This document shows positions 1 to 5,381 of a DNA stretch of 5,496 nt, one piece after another. Location: positions 55,010-60,505 of the forward strand of contig KL569154.1 in assembly GCA_000715635.1 (NCBI GenBank), given 5' to 3'. This DNA comes from Streptomyces violaceus. Its GTDB lineage: Bacteria; Actinomycetota; Actinomycetes; Streptomycetales; Streptomycetaceae. Under the pieces are notes generated by a model that made no database searches, was not told where the DNA came from, and saw only the letters and a list, made by a program, of their open reading frames with translations. Within the stretch, counting starts at the first letter, position 1. Each line of letters opens with the position of its first letter. A program made the translations under genes and the position numbers.

Positions 1-1
1 G

Positions 2-1420
2 GCCGCCCAGGCCGCCGGGGCGGCCGACGCCACCCCGGCCTCCTCCTCGAAGCTCCACGACGACTTCAACGGCGACGGCTACGCCGATCTCGCCATGGCC
101 GCCCCGACCGCGACCGTCGGCGGCAAGAAGGGAGCCGGCTACGTCGCTGTGGTCTACGGCTCGGCGAACGGGCTGAACACGACGAAGAGGCAGGTGTTCA
201 GCCAGAACACGGCCGGCGTGCCCGGCAGTGCCGAGACGGACGACGCGTTCGGCAGCGCGCTCTCCACCGCCGACCTCGACCGCGACGGGTACGCGGACCT
301 GGTGGTGGGCGTGGGAAGCGAGGACACGGCCGACGGCGGTGAGGAGTCCGGGCTGGTCGAGGTCCTGTGGGGCGGTGCGAAGGGCCTGTCCGGCGGGGCC
401 GTCCTGGCCACCGGGAAGGCGTACGACTGGCTCGGCGCCCAGGGGCGCCTGACCGTCGGGGACATCGACGGCGGCGGCGCCGAGGACCTGGTGACCGTGG
501 AGAACCAGTTCAATCTGCGCGTGCTGAAAGGCCCGTTCGCCCGGGACGGCTCCACGGCCAACGGCGAGCAGCTCGTGACGGACGAGTTCGACAGCCGCTA
601 CCTCGACCTGGCCACCGGCGACGTCAACGGCGACGGTGTCACGGACGTGGCAGCCACCCAGCACGACGGCGACGAGTTCGACGCCCGCCGGGTCGTGTAC
701 TGGCTGGGCACCGAGCAGGGACTCACGCCGTACACCACCGTGCGGGGCGCCGACGGCTACCGGCTCCAGGGCGGCGAGAGTCTCGACATCGGGGACGTCG
801 ACCAGGACGGCGTCGACGACATCGTGGTCGGCCGGGCCGTCACCGGGTACGACAGCGACCTCGACACCCCCGCCGCGAAGGGCGGCCGGGTCACCTGGAT
901 CCCGGGCACCTCGGACGGGCCGGACGGCACCAAGGCCACACACCTCAACCAGGACAGCCCTGGCGTGCCCGGCAGCGCCGAGGCGGGCGACGGCTTCGGG
1001 ACCGATGTCCGGGTCGCCGACGTCAACGGCGACGGATACCCGGACGTGGCGACCGGGCTGCCCGGTGAAAACCTGGGCAGTGTGGCCGACGCGGGCGCGG
1101 TCGTCGTGCTGCGCGGCAGCGCGAAGGGGCTCACCGGCACCGGCGCCCAGGTGGTCACGCAGAACACGCCCAACGTGCCGGGCGCCGCCGAGAAGGGCGA
1201 CGCCTTCGGCAAGGCCGTTCACCTCGCCGACGCCAACCACGACGGCCTGGCCGACCTGGCCGCCGGCGCGCCGGGGGAGAACGGCAACGCCGGGTCCGTC
1301 TGGTACTTCAGGTCCGGCCCGACGACCGTCGTGAGCCCGAACGGCACGACGACCTTCGGCAACACGCTCCTCGGCACCACCCCCACGGACGCTCGGCTCG
1401 GTAGCGTTTTCGCCGACTGA
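2..1420 (+). CDS. Secreted FG-GAP / VCBS repeat (integrin-alpha N-terminal-like) beta-propeller protein, 5'-truncated
   Basis: The frame is open from base 2 to the TGA at 1418-1420, giving 472 visible residues; the true start lies upstream. The first visible residues are Ala-rich (AAQAAGAADA) and look like the end of a secretion signal with its cleavage site. They are followed at once by a calcium-loop repeat. Seven DxDxDG-type loops are visible, starting at 62, 272, 461, 620, 794, 1019 and 1229 (for example DFNGDGYADL, DLDRDGYADL, DVNGDGYPDV), spaced 53-75 residues apart. This is what a seven-bladed propeller would show. Three blades also share the 17-residue unit Q(N/D)(T/S)xxVPGxAExxDxFG. 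The third loop (DIDGGGAEDL) has lost a ligand. Known for the family: extracellular calcium-binding propellers, often of unknown ligand and common in streptomycete secretomes. Inferred: an exported binding or structural protein without catalytic residues. Its partner cannot be read from the sequence. The ATG at 95 lies inside the first repeat and is not a credible start. Confidence 0.9.
   Translation, partial: AAQAAGAADATPASSSKLHDDFNGDGYADLAMAAPTATVGGKKGAGYVAVVYGSANGLNTTKRQVFSQNTAGVPGSAETDDAFGSALSTADLDRDGYADLVVGVGSEDTADGGEESGLVEVLWGGAKGLSGGAVLATGKAYDWLGAQGRLTVGDIDGGGAEDLVTVENQFNLRVLKGPFARDGSTANGEQLVTDEFDSRYLDLATGDVNGDGVTDVAATQHDGDEFDARRVVYWLGTEQGLTPYTTVRGADGYRLQGGESLDIGDVDQDGVDDIVVGRAVTGYDSDLDTPAAKGGRVTWIPGTSDGPDGTKATHLNQDSPGVPGSAEAGDGFGTDVRVADVNGDGYPDVATGLPGENLGSVADAGAVVVLRGSAKGLTGTGAQVVTQNTPNVPGAAEKGDAFGKAVHLADANHDGLADLAAGAPGENGNAGSVWYFRSGPTTVVSPNGTTTFGNTLLGTTPTDARLGSVFAD
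203..1210 (+). repeat. Three dispersed 51-bp (17-codon) repeats inside the FG-GAP gene
   Basis: Copies lie at 203-253, 950-1000 and 1160-1210 and encode QNTAGVPGSAETDDAFG, QDSPGVPGSAEAGDGFG and QNTPNVPGAAEKGDAFG. Each sits directly before the strand leading to a calcium loop (second, sixth and seventh). They are diverged at the DNA level. They therefore look like protein-level blade repeats kept by selection rather than a recent duplication. The central blades lack the unit. Confidence 0.8.
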
Positions 1421-1429
1421 TCATCCGTC

Positions 1430-1480
1430 AGACCCGTCCCGGCAACGGCTTGTTCCGGTGCTGGCGGCGGGTCTCTTTTT
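1430..1480 (+). terminator. Rho-independent terminator after the FG-GAP gene
   Basis: AGACCCG (1430-1436) pairs with CGGGTCT (1468-1474). The stem continues inward through CCGGCA (1439-1444) against TGCTGG (1459-1464), with one bulge near 1465. It ends in CGG/CCG around a CTTGTT loop. A run of five T (1476-1480) follows directly. It begins ten bases after the FG-GAP stop codon. This is a textbook intrinsic terminator, and it separates the gene from phoD. Confidence 0.85.
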
Positions 1481-1502
1481 GTCTGCTTAGTTGTCATGTA
1501 CG

Positions 1503-1524
1503 TGAACCCCGGCGTTCAGCGGGC
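1503..1524 (+). promoter_or_regulatory. Possible PHO box (PhoP-binding direct repeat) upstream of phoD
   Basis: Streptomyces PhoP binds 11-nt direct repeat units resembling GTTCACCCGGC. The unit GTTCAGCGGGC at 1514-1524 matches 9 of 11 positions. The adjoining unit TGAACCCCGGC at 1503-1513 matches 6 of 11, in the half that the first unit conserves less well. A further 11-nt step back (1492-1502) keeps only TCA. The location, 65-86 bases before a phosphatase start codon, is what would be expected for PhoP control. The match was made by eye and is not scored; a short GC-rich motif like this can arise by chance. Confidence 0.4.
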
Positions 1525-1535
1525 GGACCGCCCGC
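1519..1535. repeat. Perfect 17-bp GC palindrome in the phoD leader/promoter region
   Basis: GCGGGCGG (1519-1526) and CCGCCCGC (1528-1535) are exact reverse complements around a single A. It overlaps the last half of the possible PHO box. No T-run follows, so it does not look like a terminator. It could be an operator or an mRNA hairpin in the phoD leader; its function is unknown. Confidence 0.6.
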
Positions 1536-1588
1536 GAGCGTGAAGCTTCCCAGTGTCCAAGTGGCCAGCGAGGTAAGGGAGTCAGCCG

Positions 1589-3136
1589 ATGACAGCAGGA
1601 TCGCCCGATCGACGACGCTTTCTGACCGCCGGCGCCGCGGTGCTCGGTGCCGCCGCCTCCGCCCAGCTCTGGCTTCCGGCCGCCGCCCGCGCGGCCGAGA
1701 CGCCGCTGCCCGACGGTGTGTTCAGCCTCGGCGTCTCCTCAGGTGACCCGCTGCCGGACGGCGTCGTGCTGTGGACCAGGCTCGCCCCCGACCCGCTGAA
1801 CGGCGGCGGCATGCCCGACCGGGTGGTGCCGGTGGAGTGGCAGGTCGCGGAGGACCACCGGTTCAGAAAGCTCGTCCGCCGGGGCACCGCCCAAGCCCGG
1901 CCCGAGTACGGGCACAGCGTTCACGTGGACGTACGCGGGCTGCGCGCGGACCGTACGTACTGGTACCGCTTCCGCACCAGCGGGCAGCTCTCGCCCGTCG
2001 GCCGCACCCGCACCGCGCCCCACCCCTACAGCCCCGGTGGCTCCCTGCGAGTAGCGCTGGCCTCCTGCCAGAACTGGCAGCACGGCTATTTCACGCCATA
2101 CGCAGACATGCTGGATCAGGACCCCGACGTCGTGGTGTTCGTCGGCGACTACATCTACGAGTCCACGCCGTCGGCGACGGGCGTACGACGGCACGAGGGG
2201 ACCGGCGAGCCGTTCAGCCTCGCCCAGTACCGCAACCGGTACGCCCAGTACCGCACCGACCCGGACCTCGCGGCGATGCACGCGAACGCGCCCTTCGTGG
2301 TGAGCTTCGACGACCACGAGGTGGACAACGACTTCGCGGGCGAGATCCCGCAGGACCCGGACAAGCAGTCGCATGACGCGTTCGTGGCCAGGCTGACGGC
2401 GGCCTACCAGGCGTTCTACGAGCACATGCCGGTCCGTGCCACCGCCGTCCCGAACGGCCCGCACATCCGGATGCACCGCCGCCTGGAGTTCGGCCGTCTG
2501 GCCCGGCTCAACGTCCTGGACACCCGGCAGTACCGCAGCGACCAGGCCAAGAGCCAGGCCGGTGCCCAGGACCCGTCGCTGACCATGCTGGGCGCGGGGC
2601 AGAAGCAGTGGCTGCTGAACGGGCTGCAGGACTCGCCGGCCCGCTGGAACCTGATCGCCTCGCAGATCATGATGGCCGAGACGGACCTCCAGGTCGGCGA
2701 GGGCAAGCTCTGGTTCTACGACGCCTGGGACGGCTACCAGGCCGAACGCAACCGGTTCCTCCAGGAGTTCAAGCAGGTCCGCAACCCGGTCGTGCTCTCC
2801 GGCGACCGGCACCTGACGATGATCAGCGACCTCAAGGAGGACTATGCCGACCCGGACTCCGCGGTCGTCGGCGCCGAGTTCGTCGGCACCTCCATCTCCA
2901 GCAACGGCGACCAGGACCAGGCGGCCTTCCGCCGGGAGTGGGACCCGCGGCGCCCGGACAATCCGCACTGGAAGCTGCTCGACGCGCACCGCGGCTACCA
3001 CCTCTTCGACGTCCGCCGTGACGGCATCGACGCGCAGGTGAGGGTGGTCGACACCGTACGGCAGCCGACCTCGACACCGAGCACGGTGGCGAAGCTGCGG
3101 GTGGAGGCGGGCCGGCCGGGCGTCGAGGTGGTCTGA
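1589..3136 (+). CDS. phoD: Tat-exported PhoD-family alkaline phosphatase / phosphodiesterase
   Basis: The 515-residue protein starts at an ATG preceded by AAGGGAG (1575-1581) at 7-nt spacing. The N-terminus carries a twin-arginine signal (DRRRFLTAG, residues 7-15), an Ala-rich hydrophobic stretch and a probable ARA|AE cleavage near residue 35. Export is therefore of the folded, metal-loaded enzyme. Residues about 37-145 form the PhoD N-terminal beta domain (GVFSLGVSSGDPLPDGVVLWTR). The catalytic domain follows: LASCQNW with Cys160, FVGDYIYE with Asp187 and Tyr190, FDDHEVDND (241-248), LDTRQYR, and SGDRHLTM with Asp406 and His408. The Cys, Asp and Tyr occur in the order and motifs of B. subtilis PhoD, whose centre holds iron and calcium. 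Family members hydrolyse phosphate mono- and diesters, and the Bacillus enzyme degrades wall teichoic acid. Length and motifs look complete. A terminator-like hairpin lies on each side, so it is probably monocistronic. Possible PhoP control is suggested by the upstream repeat. The substrate in this organism is not known from sequence. Confidence 0.94.
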   Translation: MTAGSPDRRRFLTAGAAVLGAAASAQLWLPAAARAAETPLPDGVFSLGVSSGDPLPDGVVLWTRLAPDPLNGGGMPDRVVPVEWQVAEDHRFRKLVRRGTAQARPEYGHSVHVDVRGLRADRTYWYRFRTSGQLSPVGRTRTAPHPYSPGGSLRVALASCQNWQHGYFTPYADMLDQDPDVVVFVGDYIYESTPSATGVRRHEGTGEPFSLAQYRNRYAQYRTDPDLAAMHANAPFVVSFDDHEVDNDFAGEIPQDPDKQSHDAFVARLTAAYQAFYEHMPVRATAVPNGPHIRMHRRLEFGRLARLNVLDTRQYRSDQAKSQAGAQDPSLTMLGAGQKQWLLNGLQDSPARWNLIASQIMMAETDLQVGEGKLWFYDAWDGYQAERNRFLQEFKQVRNPVVLSGDRHLTMISDLKEDYADPDSAVVGAEFVGTSISSNGDQDQAAFRREWDPRRPDNPHWKLLDAHRGYHLFDVRRDGIDAQVRVVDTVRQPTSTPSTVAKLRVEAGRPGVEVV

Positions 3137-3148
3137 CCCCTTTCCGTA

Positions 3149-3187
3149 CGATGCGGCCCGGGACTCGACGAGTCCCGGGCCGCATCG
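3149..3187 (+). terminator. Perfect 39-bp inverted repeat, probable terminator after phoD
   Basis: Bases 3149-3167 and 3169-3187 are exact reverse complements (19 bp per arm) around a single A at 3168. The repeat starts 12 bases after the phoD stop. No T-run follows. Such U-less hairpins are common after high-GC actinobacterial genes and are generally read as terminators or 3'-end stabilisers. Because it is symmetric it could act on both strands. Confidence 0.75.
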
Positions 3188-3446
3188 CGTGCGTTCCGCA
3201 CCCGGCGAATCGCTCTCTTGCTCCGACCGAGACCGAAATGCTGCGCAATCTTTACCGCGAATTCCGCGGCAATGGGCGGCTGAGTGAGCGGTATTCAGGA
3301 CGTGCCCGCGACGACGCGGCGACGCTTATGAAGAACGCGTGCCGTCCCATGCCCGGGAAGGTGAAGGCCGGCCCGCGGTCACCGGCCCGTGACGACTGAC
3401 ACGGTGATCGGGCGCCACGCGACACCACCAAGGCGCGTACCGTGCA

Positions 3447-3470
3447 CCAGACATCGTCCCAGACATCGTC
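3447..3470. repeat. 12-bp tandem duplication
   Basis: CCAGACATCGTC occurs twice in direct succession (3447-3458 and 3459-3470), with the next base (C) also matching. The unit of about one helical turn could place two binding sites on the same DNA face, or it could be a simple slippage duplication. It lies about 240 bases before the start codon at 3713. Confidence 0.85.
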
Positions 3471-3597
3471 CGAGGAACTGGTGAAGGCCACCGGCCGCCG
3501 CTGTCACACGCGGCTCCGACGTCGCTGTGCTTCTGTGGAGTTACTCACAGCGCATTTCGAGGGCCTTCACGGAGTCGTCTCACCAATCACCCGCACT

Positions 3598-3619
3598 CCC
3601 AGGTGAATGACAGGTTGCG
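3598..3619 (-). promoter_or_regulatory. Possible PHO-box-like direct repeat on the minus strand upstream of the CDP-ribitol synthase gene
   Basis: Read on the minus strand, CGCAACCTGTC (3619-3609) is followed directly by ATTCACCTGGG (3608-3598). The second unit matches 9 of 11 positions of a GTTCACCTGGC-type PHO unit and the first matches 6 of 11, with exact 11-nt phasing of the ACCTG core. A separate + strand unit, GCTCACCTTGC at 3641-3651, also matches 9 of 11 but has no phased partner. The orientation is opposite to the gene at 3713. By-eye matching only. Confidence 0.3.
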
Positions 3620-3621
3620 CG

Positions 3622-3631
3622 CACATATGTG
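3622..3631. repeat. 10-bp perfect palindrome CACATATGTG
   Basis: Self-complementary 10-mer about 80 bases before the start codon at 3713, directly next to the PHO-like repeat and in an A/T-richer stretch. The position suits an operator for a dimeric regulator, but a 10-bp palindrome alone is weak evidence. Confidence 0.35.
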
Positions 3632-3698
3632 GCGAAGGTCGCTCACCTTGCACTGCGGTAACCACAAGTGGGACCATTTCCAAGTTCCCTGTTGCCCC

Positions 3699-3707
3699 GA
3701 GGTAGGT
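3699..3707 (+). promoter_or_regulatory. Ribosome binding site that decides the GTG start at 3713
   Basis: GAGGT (3699-3703) and a second AGGT (3704-3707) lie 9 and 5 bases before GTG 3713. The alternative in-frame GTG at 3668 has no purine-rich sequence at the right distance. The 15 extra residues it would add are low-complexity and precede the conserved domain. The start is therefore placed at 3713. Confidence 0.75.
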
Positions 3708-3712
3708 CACCT

Positions 3713-5209
3713 GTGTCCCAGCACATAGCCAAGCCCCGTACCACCGCAGTGATCCTGGCTGGTGGTACCGGTCAGCGCGTGGGTCTGTCGATCCCCAAGC
3801 AGCTGCTGAAGATCGCCGGCAAGGCAGTCATCGAGCACACGCTGACCACCTTCGAGAACGCCGACTCGATCGACGACGTCATCGTGCTGATGGCGCAGGG
3901 CTACGTGCCCGACGTCGAGAAGATCGTGGCGAAGGCCGGATTCAAGAAGGTCTCGAAGGTCATCGAGGGCGGCTCCACGCGGAACGAGACCACCGAGCGC
4001 GCCATCGCCGCGCTGGGCGAGGGCCTGGCCGAGGGCGAGGACGCCAACGTCCTCTTCCACGACGCCGTGCGCCCCCTGCTGTCGCAGCGCGTCATCGACG
4101 ACTGCGTCGTCGCGCTGGAGCGCTTCCAGGCCGTCGACGTGGCCATCCCGTCCGCGGACACCATCATCGTCACGCGCACGCACGGCGACGACGGCGAGTT
4201 CATCACCGAGATCCCGGACCGCTCCCGGCTGCGCCGCGGCCAGACCCCGCAGGCCTTCAAGCTGTCCACGATCAAGCGTGCCTACGAGGTCGCCTCCAAC
4301 GACCCCAACTTCCAGGCCACCGATGACTGCTCCGTCGTGCTCAAGTACCTGCCGGACGTGCCGATCCACGTCGTCGCGGGTGACGAGTACAACATGAAGG
4401 TCACGCAGCCCGTCGACGTCTTCCTCGCCGACAAGCTCTTCCAGCTCGCCTCGACCGCCGCACCGGAGCAGGTCTCCGAGGAGGCCTACCGCGAGCTCCT
4501 CACCGGCAAGACGATGGTCGTCTTCGGCGGCTCCTACGGCATCGGCAAGGACATCGGCGAGCTCGCCGAGTCCTACGGCGCCAAGGTCTACGCGCTGGGC
4601 CGCTCCACCACCGGCACCCACGTGGAGAACCCGGAGGAGGTCGACGACGCCCTGTCCAAGGCGTACGCCGAGACCGGCCGCATCGACTACGTGGTCAACA
4701 CCGCCGGCGTGCTGCGCATCGGCAAGCTCGCCGAGACCGACAACGCCACCATCGAGGAGGCGCTGAAGGTCAACTACCTGGCCCCGGTGCAGATCGCCCG
4801 GTCGTCGTACAAGTACCTCTCCGAGACCAAGGGCCAGCTGCTGCTGTACACCTCCAGCAGCTACACCCGCGGTCGCGCCGAGTACAGCCTGTACTCCTCG
4901 ACCAAGGCCGCGATGGTGAACCTGACCCAGGCCCTCTCCGACGAGTGGGCCGGCGACGGCGTCCGCGTCAACTGCATCAACCCCGAGCGCACCGCCACCC
5001 CCATGCGCACCAAGGCTTTCGGCCAGGAGCCCTCGGGTTCCCTGCTGTCCTCCGAGGCCGTGGCCCGCACCTCGCTCGACGTGCTGCTGTCGGAGCTGAC
5101 CGGCCACGTCATCGACGTCCGCCAGCAGGACCCGACGGCCGGCGCGGCCCGGGCGTCCGGCTTCGAGCAGGCGCTCGCCACGGTTCTGGACCGGCAGGAC
5201 GGCGTGTAA
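3713..5209 (+). CDS. Bifunctional IspD-like cytidylyltransferase / SDR reductase; probable CDP-ribitol synthase (ribulose-5-phosphate reductase + ribitol-5-phosphate cytidylyltransferase)
   Basis: The protein has 498 residues. The N-terminal half (about 10-250) is an IspD/TarI-type nucleotidyltransferase. It shows LAGGTGQRVGLSIPKQ (15-30) for CTP binding, HDAVRP (116-121), RRGQTPQAF (about 174-182) and GDEYNMKVTQP with Asn227 and Lys229. The C-terminal half (about 263-470) is a short-chain dehydrogenase. It shows the Rossmann motif GGSYGIG (272-278), NTAG (329-332), Ser381/382 and the catalytic YSSTK (Tyr394, Lys398). This order matches the Haemophilus influenzae Acs1/Bcs1 CDP-ribitol synthase. 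That enzyme reduces ribulose 5-phosphate with NADPH and then couples the product to CTP. Inferred role: cytoplasmic supply of CDP-ribitol for a ribitol-phosphate wall or capsular polymer. Another polyol phosphate cannot be excluded. The fused SDR makes a role in the MEP isoprenoid pathway (true IspD) unlikely. The stop is a double TAA TAA. The first 30 codons are much richer in A/T-ending codons than the rest. Confidence 0.88.
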   Translation: MSQHIAKPRTTAVILAGGTGQRVGLSIPKQLLKIAGKAVIEHTLTTFENADSIDDVIVLMAQGYVPDVEKIVAKAGFKKVSKVIEGGSTRNETTERAIAALGEGLAEGEDANVLFHDAVRPLLSQRVIDDCVVALERFQAVDVAIPSADTIIVTRTHGDDGEFITEIPDRSRLRRGQTPQAFKLSTIKRAYEVASNDPNFQATDDCSVVLKYLPDVPIHVVAGDEYNMKVTQPVDVFLADKLFQLASTAAPEQVSEEAYRELLTGKTMVVFGGSYGIGKDIGELAESYGAKVYALGRSTTGTHVENPEEVDDALSKAYAETGRIDYVVNTAGVLRIGKLAETDNATIEEALKVNYLAPVQIARSSYKYLSETKGQLLLYTSSSYTRGRAEYSLYSSTKAAMVNLTQALSDEWAGDGVRVNCINPERTATPMRTKAFGQEPSGSLLSSEAVARTSLDVLLSELTGHVIDVRQQDPTAGAARASGFEQALATVLDRQDGV

Positions 5210-5212
5210 TAA

Positions 5213-5222
5213 TTGGCGCCAA
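5213..5222. repeat. 10-bp palindrome TTGGCGCCAA directly after the stop codons
   Basis: A perfect self-complementary 10-mer three bases after the first TAA (5207-5209), overlapping the end of the tandem stop region. It is distinct from the larger hairpin beginning at 5236. No function can be assigned. Confidence 0.4.
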
Positions 5223-5235
5223 ATAGACCCCGGTA

Positions 5236-5300
5236 ATTCAGGCCTCTGCGCTCTCCCGTTAACGAAGTTCGTCAACGGGAGTGTTCGCAGGGGCCTGAAT
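5236..5300 (+). terminator. Large compound hairpin, probable terminator after the CDP-ribitol synthase gene
   Basis: The outer arms ATTCAGGCC (5236-5244) and GGCCTGAAT (5292-5300) are exact complements. They extend through a wobble into CTGCG (5246-5250) against CGCAG (5286-5290). After a small internal loop, CTCCCGTT (5253-5260) pairs exactly with AACGGGAG (5274-5281), and an inner ACGAA/TTCGT caps the structure. Almost all 65 bases can pair. No T-run follows. It is most simply a terminator or an mRNA 3'-end stabiliser between this gene and the one at 5382. Confidence 0.75.
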
Positions 5301-5381
5301 CCATACCGTCCCGCGAATATTCACAGACCAGCCGCAATTCCGAACCAGACCGGCACACCCCTCCCAAGAGCAGGTTTCTCC

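Larger units (their letters stand above)
3188..3712. other. Long gene-poor spacer of lower GC before the CDP-ribitol synthase gene
   Basis: No convincing gene is visible. A 53-codon frame from ATG 3238 to TGA 3399 lacks a Shine-Dalgarno sequence, has clearly lower third-position GC than the neighbouring genes, and gives a protein I do not recognise. The region holds a small CCGCG/CGCGG inverted repeat (3255-3269) and an imperfect hairpin (about 3371-3413). It also holds a 12-bp tandem duplication (3447-3470), a CTGTG/CACAG inverted repeat (3533-3550), a 10-bp palindrome (3622-3631) and 11-nt repeats resembling a PHO box. From about 3530 to 3700 the DNA is visibly richer in A and T than the genes, as expected for promoter DNA. 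I could not pick a clear -35/-10 pair. The spacer probably contains the promoter and a leader for the gene at 3713. A small RNA is possible but not shown. Confidence 0.6.

Noticed and set aside
1491..1520. Sigma-70-type promoter with TTGTCA at 1491-1496
   Set aside because: The -35 match is good, but no acceptable -10 hexamer lies 16-19 bases downstream. A PhoP-activated promoter may lack a canonical element, so no box is called.
1739..3001. Antisense open frame of 420 codons opposite phoD
   Set aside because: Same shadow effect: no domain, and composition biased to Val/Arg/Gly. The sense frame has all PhoD motifs.
3151..3399. 82-codon + strand frame after phoD, including the internal ATG at 3238
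   Set aside because: Its first part translates the phoD terminator hairpin. From 3238 onward there is no Shine-Dalgarno sequence, third-position GC is clearly lower than in the neighbouring genes, and no family is recognisable. It could still be a short peptide, but support is too weak for a gene call.
3252..3491. 79-codon minus-strand frame in the spacer
   Set aside because: It runs through the 12-bp tandem duplication (DDVWDDVW), has no recognisable family and no supporting context.
3668..3712. Upstream in-frame GTG start for the CDP-ribitol synthase gene
   Set aside because: No ribosome binding site at the right distance, and the added 15 residues lie outside the conserved domain. GTG 3713 has a good site.
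3713..4460. IspD of the MEP isoprenoid pathway
   Set aside because: The cytidylyltransferase motifs fit the superfamily, but true IspD proteins are about 230 residues and are not fused to an SDR reductase. The fusion and the downstream context fit CDP-ribitol synthesis.
3707..5275. Long antisense open frame of 522 codons opposite the CDP-ribitol synthase gene
   Set aside because: The protein is Gly/Val/Leu/Asp-rich low complexity without recognisable domains. It is the usual shadow frame of a high-GC gene, while the + strand frame carries two complete enzyme domains.
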